From IMG/VR virus record IMGVR_UViG_3300006071_000043, positions 1 to 34,941 of that record: a stretch of DNA of 34,941 nt; one strand, written 5' to 3'. Of the stretch, positions 17,832 through 24,646 are shown one piece after another. This DNA comes from a virus. Position 1 is the stretch's first letter; every line of letters begins with the position of its first letter. Below the pieces are notes generated by a model. That model did no database searches, had not been told where the DNA came from, and worked only from the letters and a program-made list of their open reading frames with translations. A program made the translations under genes and the position numbers.

Positions 17832-18719
17832 ATGCTAAAAGGAACATATGTATTTAAACAGGGCGGGGTAGAGGTAGGTCGTTCTGAAAACATTATTACT
17901 ACAAATGGTAAGACAGCCATACTCCAGTATCTTTCAGGTGCACTTTCAGAATGGGCAGCATCAATTGCTGTAGGTACAATTAATACTACACCAACAGTAA
18001 ATGATCTAACTCTTGCTTATGAAGTTGCAAGAAGTGCAGTGACATTAAAATCATTTCAAGTTGGTTCCCCAAATCTTATTGTAGTTAAAGGAACATTAGC
18101 TGCATCAGTAGCTGCAAACATATATGAAGTTGGTGTTTTTCCAGTAACTACAGCAAATATATTTGGCACAAGAGATCAATTAATTATTGATGATTTCTCA
18201 GGTATATCAAATTGGAAGGGTACTTACACAACAAATCAATATGCTGCTCAAAACAGCATATCACCAAGAATCGGTACATACAGTGTAAATATACCAGCAG
18301 CTACTACAATAAGTAATTCAAATTTTTATCTTAATCTTTCATCTTATTCACAACTTGATAGCCTAAATATATTGGCTAATGTGCCAAGTGGAAGTTCTGG
18401 GACTTTAAATGTAGTACTTACAGATGTGAGTTCAAATACAGCAATAGTTTCCTATACATTTAATGGTGCGACAACTAACGGATATCAGATACTATCTGGC
18501 AAATTGCCATCAAATATATCAACATTAGGAACTATTACTTCAGTTTCTATACAAACAGTTGGAGTATCATCTTCAATTACTGTTGATGCTATTAAAGTTT
18601 CAGTTTTAGGCGAAATTACAAATAGTGCGGGAATTGTTAGTAGATCAGTTTTAACAACACCTATTGCTAAAATATACGGAGTTCCGCTGGATATAGAATA
18701 TTATCTCCAGTTAAGTTAG
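17832..18719 (+). CDS. Minor tail / fibre protein
   Basis: 295 aa, AAGGAG 4-5 bases upstream of ATG. The N-terminal 120 residues have a pattern widespread in phage tail proteins: 'ITTNGKTAILQYLSGA', then an alanine/glycine strand 'AASIAVGTI', then 'PTVNDLTLAYEVARSAV', which I know from tail proteins of unknown fine function. The rest (about 125-275) is a beta sandwich (DDFSGISNWKG, YSVNIPAATTISNSNFYLNLS, IDAIKVSVLG-like exit) of the carbohydrate-binding-module type. The C-terminus (LTTPIAKIYGVPLDIEYYLQLS) returns to the N-terminal type fold. Packed 8 bases from both neighbours. Confidence 0.68.
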   Translation: MLKGTYVFKQGGVEVGRSENIITTNGKTAILQYLSGALSEWAASIAVGTINTTPTVNDLTLAYEVARSAVTLKSFQVGSPNLIVVKGTLAASVAANIYEVGVFPVTTANIFGTRDQLIIDDFSGISNWKGTYTTNQYAAQNSISPRIGTYSVNIPAATTISNSNFYLNLSSYSQLDSLNILANVPSGSSGTLNVVLTDVSSNTAIVSYTFNGATTNGYQILSGKLPSNISTLGTITSVSIQTVGVSSSITVDAIKVSVLGEITNSAGIVSRSVLTTPIAKIYGVPLDIEYYLQLS

Positions 18720-18727
18720 GATAAAAT

Positions 18728-19729
18728 ATGGCAACAGCACAATGGAGTCCAGGTTCTACTGTTCAAACTTCTTTAACTCAAAGTGGTTTGACGCCAGGTA
18801 GTTCATATGTGCTGCTTGTAAGAGCATATAAAAACAATTCGGACGGGACTAGAAGCTATTCTGATTATGCTTCAATACCATATACAGACTCTGGTGTAGC
18901 ACCTAGCGGCTTAAATCCATTAGCAACTAATAATGGAACAGATATACTTTTAAATGGTGGTTCAATATTTGCACAAAGTGTATCAAACCCATTTCCATCT
19001 AATATTGGTAAATTTAATGTTGTAACGGGTAGCACATCGGGCACAGGATTAATATTAAATAGTTCAGGAATAGCAGCATTTAATAATGGCACTAAAGAGT
19101 TTTACATAGATGCGTCACGTGGAAAAGCATATTTTGCTGGCACATTAGTTGCAGCTTCAGGAACTTTTTCTGGTTCTTTATCAGCAGCTTCAGGAACGTT
19201 TACAGGCAACTTATCGGGTGCTGGGGGTACTTTTTCAGGAACAATGAGTGCTGGAACTATAATATCTCCAATTTTTAGTACAAATAATAATACGGCAGCA
19301 GGCATAACTAATAATAGTTCTCCAAGATTTTATATAAGTTATGTCGAAGTTCCTTCAAATTGGGAATCAACGGCCGCAGGTGTACAAATCACTATGGATC
19401 CAGGGGACACATCAAGGTACGATACAGTTGGAGGTATCGAGCTTGTACGTGATGCTATATATCAAAGTTTTGTAACAATGTGGGCACCATATAGTAATTC
19501 TTATAAGCAGGGCGCAGCAAGAATAACTTTACAATCAGCAGCAGGAGCTGGCAGTGCAGCAATAAGTATGCAAGGAGCCGTTATAGTGATTGGTTCGGTT
19601 GCAACAACTGCAGCAAATACTAGTCCAACAACAATAATGGATTTAAGAAGAATAATGGTGCAAACTGGATCTTTATCAAATTATCCAGCCTCAAGCTATA
19701 GTGCAGGCGATATCCTGTTAATGTACTAG
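18728..19729 (+). CDS. Tail fibre protein with GTFSG repeats
   Basis: 333 aa; TAGGAT ribosome site. The first 55 residues look like the second half of an Fn3 domain (SGLTPGSSYVLLVRAYKNNSDG), beginning abruptly. Then comes the sequence ILLNGGSIFAQSVSN and a IDASRGKAYFAGTL segment, as in fibre proteins whose shaft is built from short tandem units; three 11-aa copies (ASGTFSGSLSA type) lie at residues 143-175. The C-terminal 150 residues form a probable trimeric tip domain (PSNWESTAAGVQITMDPGD, then Ala/Gly-rich strands, PTTIMDLRRIMVQTG and a Tyr/Ser-rich end). The half Fn3 at the start hints at a split from a larger ancestral fibre. The next gene begins 7 bases on. Confidence 0.72.
   Translation: MATAQWSPGSTVQTSLTQSGLTPGSSYVLLVRAYKNNSDGTRSYSDYASIPYTDSGVAPSGLNPLATNNGTDILLNGGSIFAQSVSNPFPSNIGKFNVVTGSTSGTGLILNSSGIAAFNNGTKEFYIDASRGKAYFAGTLVAASGTFSGSLSAASGTFTGNLSGAGGTFSGTMSAGTIISPIFSTNNNTAAGITNNSSPRFYISYVEVPSNWESTAAGVQITMDPGDTSRYDTVGGIELVRDAIYQSFVTMWAPYSNSYKQGAARITLQSAAGAGSAAISMQGAVIVIGSVATTAANTSPTTIMDLRRIMVQTGSLSNYPASSYSAGDILLMY
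19154..19252 (+). repeat. Three 33-bp tandem repeats (11-aa fibre shaft units)
   Basis: Units start at 19154, 19187 and 19220 and encode ASGTFSGSLSA, ASGTFTGNLSG and AGGTFSGTMSA; a partial unit (AGTLVA) precedes them. This is a typical shaft repeat of phage fibres and a site where copy number can change by recombination. Confidence 0.85.
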
Positions 19730-19736
19730 GGCAAAA

Positions 19737-20606
19737 ATGGATATAAGAATAAATTTAGACGGATCAAATTGGTCTCCATCAATAAAAAATATTTATTCTA
19801 ATTCAGGTTCATCTTGGACCCCTATAAAAACTGGTTGGGTTAACATAGGTGGTTCTAGTTGGCAACAATTTTATGGTTCTACTACAACTACTACAACTAC
19901 AACAACTACAACCCCTCCCTCAAATACATATTATTATGCATATTCTGATTGTGATCAGAATGGAAATTATGCACCATCACCAACAAATGGTGGCACTGTA
20001 ACAACTATACCTACAGGTTATTCTGCAGACACATTAAAAACAAGATATAACGCAGTTAGTGGAATTACAACTTATGAATATTACAGCTCAATTAGCAGTA
20101 CAGATGCATTAAGACATGTTATTAATGCAAATTGTATAACTTTAAACGCTACTGGTGCAACGGGCTCAACAGATGGAACTTTTACTATTTCTTGGACAAT
20201 AAGTACTGGAAGTTTAGTTGATTCTTATCGTTTAATAGTTTCAGGCGCAAATTCTGGCAATTTATCACCAGTTTATGATTTAAATCTTATATCAAATACA
20301 ACTACTTCAGAATCCTACACTGGAGGAAATGCAGGTGCAACTTATTCATTTACCTTGTATGCCTATGACTCTGCTTCAAATATAATAAAAACTGCAACTG
20401 GGTCTGTAGTAGCAGGCACTACCTCAAGCGGCGGGGGAGGAGGCGGGGGAGGTGGCACACCAAGCACAACTTCAACTTCAACTACACCAAGCACAACTTC
20501 AAGCTCAACCAGTACTTCTTCTGGAGGATGTGTTTATGTTTCATATGCCCCTGGCTGTTATTACGGAGGAATTTATTGCAATGGCGTATTTAGTACTTGT
20601 ATATAG
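19737..20606 (+). CDS. Secreted-fibre-like protein with Thr, Gly and Cys-rich segments
   Basis: 289 aa, AGGG upstream of ATG. Order of parts: residues 1-47, a small Trp-rich domain (DGSNWSPSIKNIYSN, GWVNIGGSSWQQFYG) common at the ends of phage tail proteins; 49-59, eleven Thr in a row followed by PP; 60-140, a Tyr-rich domain with YYYAYSDCDQNG; 141-225, an Fn3-like domain (FTISWTISTGSLVDSYRLIVSG); 232-240, nine Gly; 241-262, Ser/Thr linker; 263-289, a short tip with four Cys (GGCVYVSYAPGC, then YCNGVFSTC). The arrangement suggests a spacer carrying a disulfide-stabilised or metal-binding knob. Function in adsorption is inferred from position only. Confidence 0.68.
   Translation: MDIRINLDGSNWSPSIKNIYSNSGSSWTPIKTGWVNIGGSSWQQFYGSTTTTTTTTTTTPPSNTYYYAYSDCDQNGNYAPSPTNGGTVTTIPTGYSADTLKTRYNAVSGITTYEYYSSISSTDALRHVINANCITLNATGATGSTDGTFTISWTISTGSLVDSYRLIVSGANSGNLSPVYDLNLISNTTTSESYTGGNAGATYSFTLYAYDSASNIIKTATGSVVAGTTSSGGGGGGGGGTPSTTSTSTTPSTTSSSTSTSSGGCVYVSYAPGCYYGGIYCNGVFSTCI
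19881..19913 (+). repeat. ACA/ACT triplet tract (Thr11)
   Basis: Eleven Thr codons alternating ACT and ACA then ACC, inside the tail gene at 19737. Low-complexity tract, likely a flexible linker and prone to length change by slippage. Confidence 0.85.
20430..20516 (+). repeat. Gly9 tract followed by 27-bp Ser/Thr repeat
   Basis: Nine Gly codons (20430-20456) in a G-rich run that contains two GCGGG pentamers, then ACACCAAGCACAACTTCA repeated at 20457 and 20484 with a 27-base period, coding for a Thr/Pro/Ser linker. Likely a flexible spacer with variable length. Confidence 0.75.
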
Positions 20607-20617
20607 AGGTTCTGGTA

Positions 20618-20626
20618 TGCTATACT
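20618..20626 (+). promoter_or_regulatory. Extended -10 promoter TGCTATACT
   Basis: TATACT at 20621-20626 with TG upstream; transcription would start near 20633, directly at an AAAAAAAGGAGC ribosome site, 16 bases before ATG 20649. One mismatch from the window's consensus. Confidence 0.6.
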
Positions 20627-20648
20627 GTAAAAAAAGGAGCTTATTTTA

Positions 20649-20924
20649 ATGGATCCGCAGTATTTTAATTTTAATATTAATGTTGAAGGGGAATTTGCTT
20701 TCACTTGGAGAGTAAATAAAACTGAAGAATTAGATCTTTTTAATGTTTTAATGAATAATCCTATCGTTGTTGTTCAAAGTTCAGATGAGCAATTAACTAT
20801 TTTTAATTATTTAATTAATAACGAAATCAAGTACACCCAGTCTATACCAAACAAAACAGATTTTGGTAAAATGATGATAGCAGCTTTATCTAGTAATCCT
20901 AATTTCGTACTAGTTACTAATTAA
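20649..20924 (+). CDS. Small protein of unknown function
   Basis: 91 aa with a good AAAAGGAG site. Starts MDPQYFNFNINVEGEFAFTWRV, an antiparallel strand pair, then two helices with acidic and hydrophobic residues (ELDLFNVLMNNPIVVVQ, TIFNYLINNEIKYTQS). I do not recognise a family. No signal peptide or membrane segment. It shares its promoter with the glycosyltransferase 14 bases downstream, so it may act in the same step, but nothing in the sequence says how. Confidence 0.6.
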   Translation: MDPQYFNFNINVEGEFAFTWRVNKTEELDLFNVLMNNPIVVVQSSDEQLTIFNYLINNEIKYTQSIPNKTDFGKMMIAALSSNPNFVLVTN

Positions 20925-20938
20925 TAGAAAGAAAAAAT

Positions 20939-22147
20939 TTGGAAGAACAAAGCAAAAGTCCGTGGCAAATATGGAAAGAAAGTTTAAAAAATAAAGAACC
21001 ACAGTTTTGGGATGCATTATCAGGCAATGCAGATAAAGCAAGTGAAGAACTTGCTGATTCCAGATATGAAATTTGTAAGTCTTGCCCAGAGTTTATTGGA
21101 TTAACCAAACAGTGTAAAAAATGTGGTTGTTTTATGAATGTAAAGACAAAGTTAAAACATGCTGATTGCCCTATACATAAATGGGATATTGAAAAAATAT
21201 TGGTTAGTGTGGTTAATTATTGTGATCCAGAATTTTATGAAACTATAAAATCTTTATGGGACAACGCAAGTAATAAAGACCGTTTAATATTTTCTATAGT
21301 TTCTCAAGATATAGAAAAGCATAATTTTGATTTTATTCCTACAAACCAACTAATATATCGTTATTTTGACATGTCAAAATGGGTAGGTGGAATTTGTGCT
21401 GCAAGAAATTTGGCAGTAGATGTAAACGTAGAATATGAATATTTTATACAATTTGATTCACATACAATAGCAACCGAGGGCTGGGATTCAAAATCCATTA
21501 GATTGTATAGAAGTCTGGGTGATCAAGATAAGTATATAGTTTCTTCAGGCACTCCTTCATATGTAAGAAACCAGGAAGGACACATAGAAACAGGTATGGG
21601 TGATATTTGGGGTAATAGGGCGGTTCCTTCAGATCATATTGTGCCAGGATTTTTCTTCCCATATTATGCTGCTATGCAAGAAAAAGAAAAAGTAGAAGGA
21701 TTTTGGATCACATGTTTATTTTTAATAGCACCATATGAATGGGTTAAAGAGGTCGGGATATCAAAAGATTCTTCTTATAATACAGAAGAATTTAATCTAT
21801 CACTTAGGTCACATGCTAAAGGGTGGAAAATATTTAATAAAGGTCATAGAGTTGTTTTTCATCAATGGCACGATCAAAATATAGCAATCGAAACTAGAAG
21901 AAATAAGAGACCTTGGGCTGATAAATTTACTGAAGAATACTGGAAACATGCAGAAAAAGCTACAAATTTTACAGGCAGATTGATTGCGGGCCTAGAAGAT
22001 GTTCCTTTAGATAAAGTTAAATCTTTCTTTAAATTAGCAAATATAAATGAAAAATATTGCGAAAACCCTGATAACTATTATAATATATTAGATCAAACAA
22101 AGATAGATAATAAACATATAGGAATGCCTCCAAGATTTCCAAAATAA
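20939..22147 (+). CDS. Zinc-ribbon plus GlcNAc-type glycosyltransferase
   Basis: 402 aa; TTG start (first in-frame ATG is about 70 residues in, so TTG is favoured although the ribosome site is only AGAAAGA). Residues about 45-82 hold a cysteine-rich module: CKSC, CKKCGC and CPIHKW, a zinc-ribbon pattern I have seen ahead of phage tail-region enzymes. From about 85 the protein follows the GlcNAc glycosyltransferase family (PF11397 type): opening LVSVVNYCDPEFYETIKSLW, then FSIVSQD, a GICAARNLAVD segment, and FIQFDSHTIATEGWDSKSI, where D-S-H replaces the DxD metal motif as is normal for that family. It would transfer a sugar, perhaps GlcNAc, onto a virion protein or the host surface. Located in the tail-fibre cluster, so modification of tail proteins is a reasonable guess. 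Confidence 0.78.
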   Translation: MEEQSKSPWQIWKESLKNKEPQFWDALSGNADKASEELADSRYEICKSCPEFIGLTKQCKKCGCFMNVKTKLKHADCPIHKWDIEKILVSVVNYCDPEFYETIKSLWDNASNKDRLIFSIVSQDIEKHNFDFIPTNQLIYRYFDMSKWVGGICAARNLAVDVNVEYEYFIQFDSHTIATEGWDSKSIRLYRSLGDQDKYIVSSGTPSYVRNQEGHIETGMGDIWGNRAVPSDHIVPGFFFPYYAAMQEKEKVEGFWITCLFLIAPYEWVKEVGISKDSSYNTEEFNLSLRSHAKGWKIFNKGHRVVFHQWHDQNIAIETRRNKRPWADKFTEEYWKHAEKATNFTGRLIAGLEDVPLDKVKSFFKLANINEKYCENPDNYYNILDQTKIDNKHIGMPPRFPK

Positions 22148-22156
22148 TGCTATAAT
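22148..22156 (+). promoter_or_regulatory. Extended -10 promoter TGCTATAAT
   Basis: Perfect TATAAT (22151-22156) with TG upstream, overlapping the end of the glycosyltransferase region; transcription start near 22163 and an AAGGGA site before ATG 22180. Confidence 0.72.
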
Positions 22157-22179
22157 GGAATATCAAACAAGGGAAACAA

Positions 22180-22362
22180 ATGGATAAAGCTGAATTAATA
22201 ATTACGGCTCTACAACAACGTATAGGTGAGCTTGCTTCAGGTTATGAAGGACAAATTGCTTTGTTAAGAGCAGAATTTACACAACAGTCAGACCAAATAG
22301 TAGAAATGCAGAAAACAATTGATGAATATTCAAAGCTTCTTGAAGAAAAAGAAGACTGTTAA
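22180..22362 (+). CDS. Small coiled-coil protein
   Basis: 60 aa, almost entirely helical with heptad spacing: MDKAELIITALQQRIGEL, then YEGQIALLRAEFTQQSD and EMQKTIDEYSKLLEEK. Small proteins beginning with the same 'AELIITALQQRIGEL' pattern recur near tail-fibre and lysis genes of actinophages; their role is unsettled. No membrane segment, so it is not itself a holin, but it might be an accessory. The 3' end overlaps the next gene by 41 bases. Confidence 0.65.
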   Translation: MDKAELIITALQQRIGELASGYEGQIALLRAEFTQQSDQIVEMQKTIDEYSKLLEEKEDC

Positions 22363-22720
22363 AATCTCCGCCCCACTAGTACCGAGCGGTTTGATTGCTC
22401 ATACTGCTAAAGGCTATTTTTATGTAAAGGGAAATAAAAAGTTTAAATTTATTTCTGATAGAGTAGTCCAGTCATGGAATCTTCCAGTTGTAGATGTCAA
22501 TGATGAAATATTAAATAAGTTCATGTCTATGGGCACTTTGGGGTTTAGAGATGGGACTTTGATAAAAGACATATCTGATGGTAAAATATACTTAATAAGT
22601 GATTCAAAGCGTCGTCACATTATAGATCCCGCCGTCCTAAATTGGCTAGATACAGAAATGATTCGGGCGGGGCAAAAAGAAGTTTTGATACACGAAGAAG
22701 GAGAACCCCTTGGCAGTTAA
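22322..22720 (+). CDS. Protein with cell-wall-associated repeat motif
   Basis: 132 aa if ATG 22322 is used; TTG at 22319 and TTG at 22340 are alternatives and none has a convincing ribosome site, so the start is uncertain. Most of the body after about residue 25 reads AHTAKGYFYVKGNKKFKFIS and LGFRDGTLIKDISDGKIYLISDSKRRHI. This 'RDGTLIK...YLI.DGKRRHI..P.V...L' pattern is common in repeats of secreted cell-surface proteins of Gram-positive bacteria. It may bind the cell envelope. It overlaps the genes on both sides (41 and 11 bases). In the region 22319-22362 both frames are open. Confidence 0.6.
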   Translation: MNIQSFLKKKKTVKISAPLVPSGLIAHTAKGYFYVKGNKKFKFISDRVVQSWNLPVVDVNDEILNKFMSMGTLGFRDGTLIKDISDGKIYLISDSKRRHIIDPAVLNWLDTEMIRAGQKEVLIHEEGEPLGS

Positions 22721-23156
22721 TACAACAGTAGATAATGCAGTAATTGACTATACGGCAATTGCAAGTCTTTTGCAGACAGTAAAATCACACGACGACTTGT
22801 TCGTACAGTTTTCGTCGGGTTCATTGGGAAATATTGCAGTAAATGAATCTGCAAATGGAGATGCATCACAAGTTAATGCAACAGCCATCCCAGCATCTAA
22901 TTTCCTTGTTCAGGGAGTTCAAGCACAAGGCACATTATCTGGTGGTAGTTGTTCTTTCACAGTTTATTGGGGAGAGGCATTCGGTATTGCTCCAATTGTT
23001 ACAGCAACACCTCAAATTCAAAATTCAAATTCAAGAGCTACGGCATTGATTAGTTCTGTTGATACTTCAAAAGCAACAATAGTTGTTTATGATAGTGGTT
23101 CAACGGCGGGAGCAGCAGTTCTTCTTAACGTACTGGCACTAGGAACAAGATCTTAA
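22710..23156 (+). CDS. H-type-lectin-like tail protein
   Basis: 148 aa, TTG start after a GAAGGAG site. The first 55 residues are Asn/Val-rich and may be a spacer (VDNAVIDYTAIASLLQTV). Residues about 70-148 follow the pattern of H-type lectin / phage fibre tip domains: 'VQGTLSGGSCSFTVYWGEAFGIAPIVTATPQ', then 'RATALISSVDTSKATIVVYDSGSTAG' and a final aromatic-poor 'LLNVLALGTRS' strand. Such domains bind sugars and trimerise at fibre ends. That would make this a receptor-binding candidate on the tail. The call rests on the strand pattern and is tentative. Confidence 0.55.
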   Translation: MAVNTTVDNAVIDYTAIASLLQTVKSHDDLFVQFSSGSLGNIAVNESANGDASQVNATAIPASNFLVQGVQAQGTLSGGSCSFTVYWGEAFGIAPIVTATPQIQNSNSRATALISSVDTSKATIVVYDSGSTAGAAVLLNVLALGTRS

Positions 23157-23159
23157 AAT

Positions 23160-23420
23160 ATGTACGAACCTATCAAGTTTTGGACAAAACGAGATAAGAA
23201 GGTTAGTAAAGAAGGTTATGTTTTAATTAAAGTTCCAGAACATCCTAAAAATTTTAAAGGCTGGTATTATGAACACCGCCTTATAATAGAAAAACAATTA
23301 AATAGAATTATAGAAGATTGGGAAACTATTCATCATATCAATAATGATAAGACTGATAATAGATTAATTAATCTTTTCTTATGTTCAAGATTAGAACATA
23401 ATAAAGCACACGTTGCTTGA
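23160..23420 (+). CDS. HNH endonuclease (free-standing)
   Basis: 86 aa. Classic phage HNH nuclease: GYVLIKVPEHPKN, WYYEHRLIIEKQLNR, then HHINNDKTDNRLINLFL with the catalytic His pair and Asn, ending NKAH. Start ATG 23160 follows the previous stop by 3 bases with no clear ribosome site and no own promoter seen. Such enzymes often behave as mobile genes that home into intergenic sites and nick DNA. Its stop codon lies inside the -35 of the next promoter (23417-23446), so it is inserted very tightly between a tail-region gene and the metallophosphoesterase unit. Confidence 0.9.
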   Translation: MYEPIKFWTKRDKKVSKEGYVLIKVPEHPKNFKGWYYEHRLIIEKQLNRIIEDWETIHHINNDKTDNRLINLFLCSRLEHNKAHVA

Positions 23421-23446
23421 CAAAAACTAATATAACACGCTACAAT
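23417..23446 (+). promoter_or_regulatory. Sigma-70-type promoter TTGACA-18-TACAAT
   Basis: TTGACA at 23417-23422 and TACAAT at 23441-23446 with an 18-base spacer; no upstream TG. Transcription would start near 23453, then AAAGGATT precedes ATG 23472. The best full -35/-10 pair in the window; it shares bases with the HNH stop codon. Confidence 0.75.
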
Positions 23447-23471
23447 TAACTAAACCTAGACAAAGGATTAT

Positions 23472-24227
23472 ATGAGTAATGATTTAAAATGGATGATGGT
23501 CTCAGATGTCCACTTCCCCCGCCACGATGAACGCAAGGTAGAACTATTTCTTAAAGTCATGCAGTGGTGGCAACCAGATGCAGTTGATCTGCTCGGAGAC
23601 ATTGATGATGCTGATTCCACAAGCCGTTGGGCTGATGGACTGCCAGACGAAGGTGTATCTATTATGGACGGCGGGGTTACAGGAACTCGTCAGTTCTTAG
23701 CAGACATTAGAGCAATTGTTCCAGATGCAGAATGTCATTTCCATGATGGTAATCATGGCTGGACAAGACATGGAGACTATATTGCAAAGAAAGCTCCAAC
23801 ACTACTAGATTTCGTTACACCAGATTCACTCTATGAATATAATAAGCATGGCTTTAATTGGCATCATTACAATGAACCGCCAGTTAAGCGTTTTGGTGAT
23901 ATGTATGGTCATCATGGCGAGTCCATTTCTAAACACTCTGGAGAGTCTGTTCGTAACGATGTCAACAACTGGGGGATATCTCTAGTTCGTGGACACTCTC
24001 ACCGAATGGGTGCATATTATCAGACATACAATCTAAGTGGTCAAGAACTACGAGGATATGAAATTGGTCATCTATGCGATGAGAACAAAATGGATTATTC
24101 AATCCAAAAGAATTGGCAGGCAGGATTTGCAGTGGCACATGTTGTCAATGATTATCCACATATGCAGCTAATTCAAATTACACGAGATTATACTTGTGTA
24201 GTAGACGGTAAGATCTTTACCGCATAA
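23472..24227 (+). CDS. Calcineurin-like metallophosphoesterase
   Basis: 251 aa, AAAGGATT upstream. Metal-binding motifs of the superfamily are all present: VSDVHFP (D-x-H, about 8-12), DLLGDIDD (GDxxD, about 38-42), DGNHGW (GNH, about 92-96), YGHHGES (about 137) and VRGHSHRMG (GHxH, about 169). These coordinate two metals and hydrolyse phosphoester bonds. The substrate cannot be read: phosphatase, nucleotide hydrolase and DNA-end nuclease members all share these motifs. Many actinophages carry a similar short gene near lysis or replication genes. CGT/CGC Arg codons are frequent, suggesting good expression. It starts the transcription unit that carries the holin-like gene. Confidence 0.85.
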   Translation: MSNDLKWMMVSDVHFPRHDERKVELFLKVMQWWQPDAVDLLGDIDDADSTSRWADGLPDEGVSIMDGGVTGTRQFLADIRAIVPDAECHFHDGNHGWTRHGDYIAKKAPTLLDFVTPDSLYEYNKHGFNWHHYNEPPVKRFGDMYGHHGESISKHSGESVRNDVNNWGISLVRGHSHRMGAYYQTYNLSGQELRGYEIGHLCDENKMDYSIQKNWQAGFAVAHVVNDYPHMQLIQITRDYTCVVDGKIFTA

Positions 24228-24245
24228 CCTAAATAGGAGAAATAA

Positions 24246-24440
24246 ATGAACGCAAAGACAAAGGCTCTATTTGAGCATTATGTTATCTCAACAATCGTTG
24301 CAGCAGTAGCAATTTGGCAGGGTGGAAATCATCACCTCAAGCAAGTTGCATGGGCAGCAGTAGTTGGTGTATTTGGTCCAGTATTGAAGAGTGCTTACGA
24401 GCATGCTTCAAAGGCTTCTTCAACACCAGCAGCAAAGTAA
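24246..24440 (+). CDS. Holin-like small membrane protein
   Basis: 64 aa with a strong TAGGAG site. Two hydrophobic stretches, YVISTIVAAVAIW (about 12-24) and AWAAVVGVFGPVL (about 35-47), joined by a short HHLKQ turn, then a polar tail (EHASKASSTPAAK). The size, charge distribution and N-out/C-out hairpin suit a class II holin that opens the membrane at the end of infection. No endolysin is seen beside it, so other membrane roles are possible. Located after the metallophosphoesterase and before small early-type genes. Confidence 0.6.
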   Translation: MNAKTKALFEHYVISTIVAAVAIWQGGNHHLKQVAWAAVVGVFGPVLKSAYEHASKASSTPAAK

Positions 24441-24448
24441 ATAATAGA

Positions 24449-24454
24449 TACAAT
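24449..24454 (+). promoter_or_regulatory. -10 element TACAAT of a leaderless gene
   Basis: TACAAT followed after exactly six bases by ATG 24461, so transcription should start on the A of that ATG. No TG extension or -35 is obvious. Supported mainly by matching spacing at 34872/34884. Confidence 0.5.
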
Positions 24455-24460
24455 TAAATA

Positions 24461-24646
24461 ATGATGAATTGTAAAAAATGCACAGGACGAGTATTCGTTG
24501 ACAGAGTTTATTCCCAGAACCTGCGGGTTGAATTGTTCTGTGTTATGTGTGGGAAACGATGGATGGTAAAAAGAGATAATAGGTTTGGTGCATGGGTAGC
24601 AAAACGAGAAGAGATTCTGCAACACGGTTACGGTATTTCTATCTAA
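24461..24646 (+). CDS. Small zinc-ribbon protein, probably leaderless
   Basis: 61 aa with CKKC (4-7) and CVMC (27-30), a four-cysteine zinc ribbon, followed by basic residues (GKRWMVKRD). Such small ribbons in phages bind nucleic acid or proteins; partner unknown. No ribosome site lies upstream; the ATG coincides with the predicted transcription start, and a second ATG follows at once. The 3' end overlaps the next gene by 55 bases in another frame, which is unusual and means one of the two starts may differ. Confidence 0.65.
   Translation: MMNCKKCTGRVFVDRVYSQNLRVELFCVMCGKRWMVKRDNRFGAWVAKREEILQHGYGISI

Noticed and set aside
19137-19260. Tandem repeat considered as CRISPR or origin iterons
   Set aside because: It is in frame, encodes diverged 11-residue fibre units and has no unique spacers.
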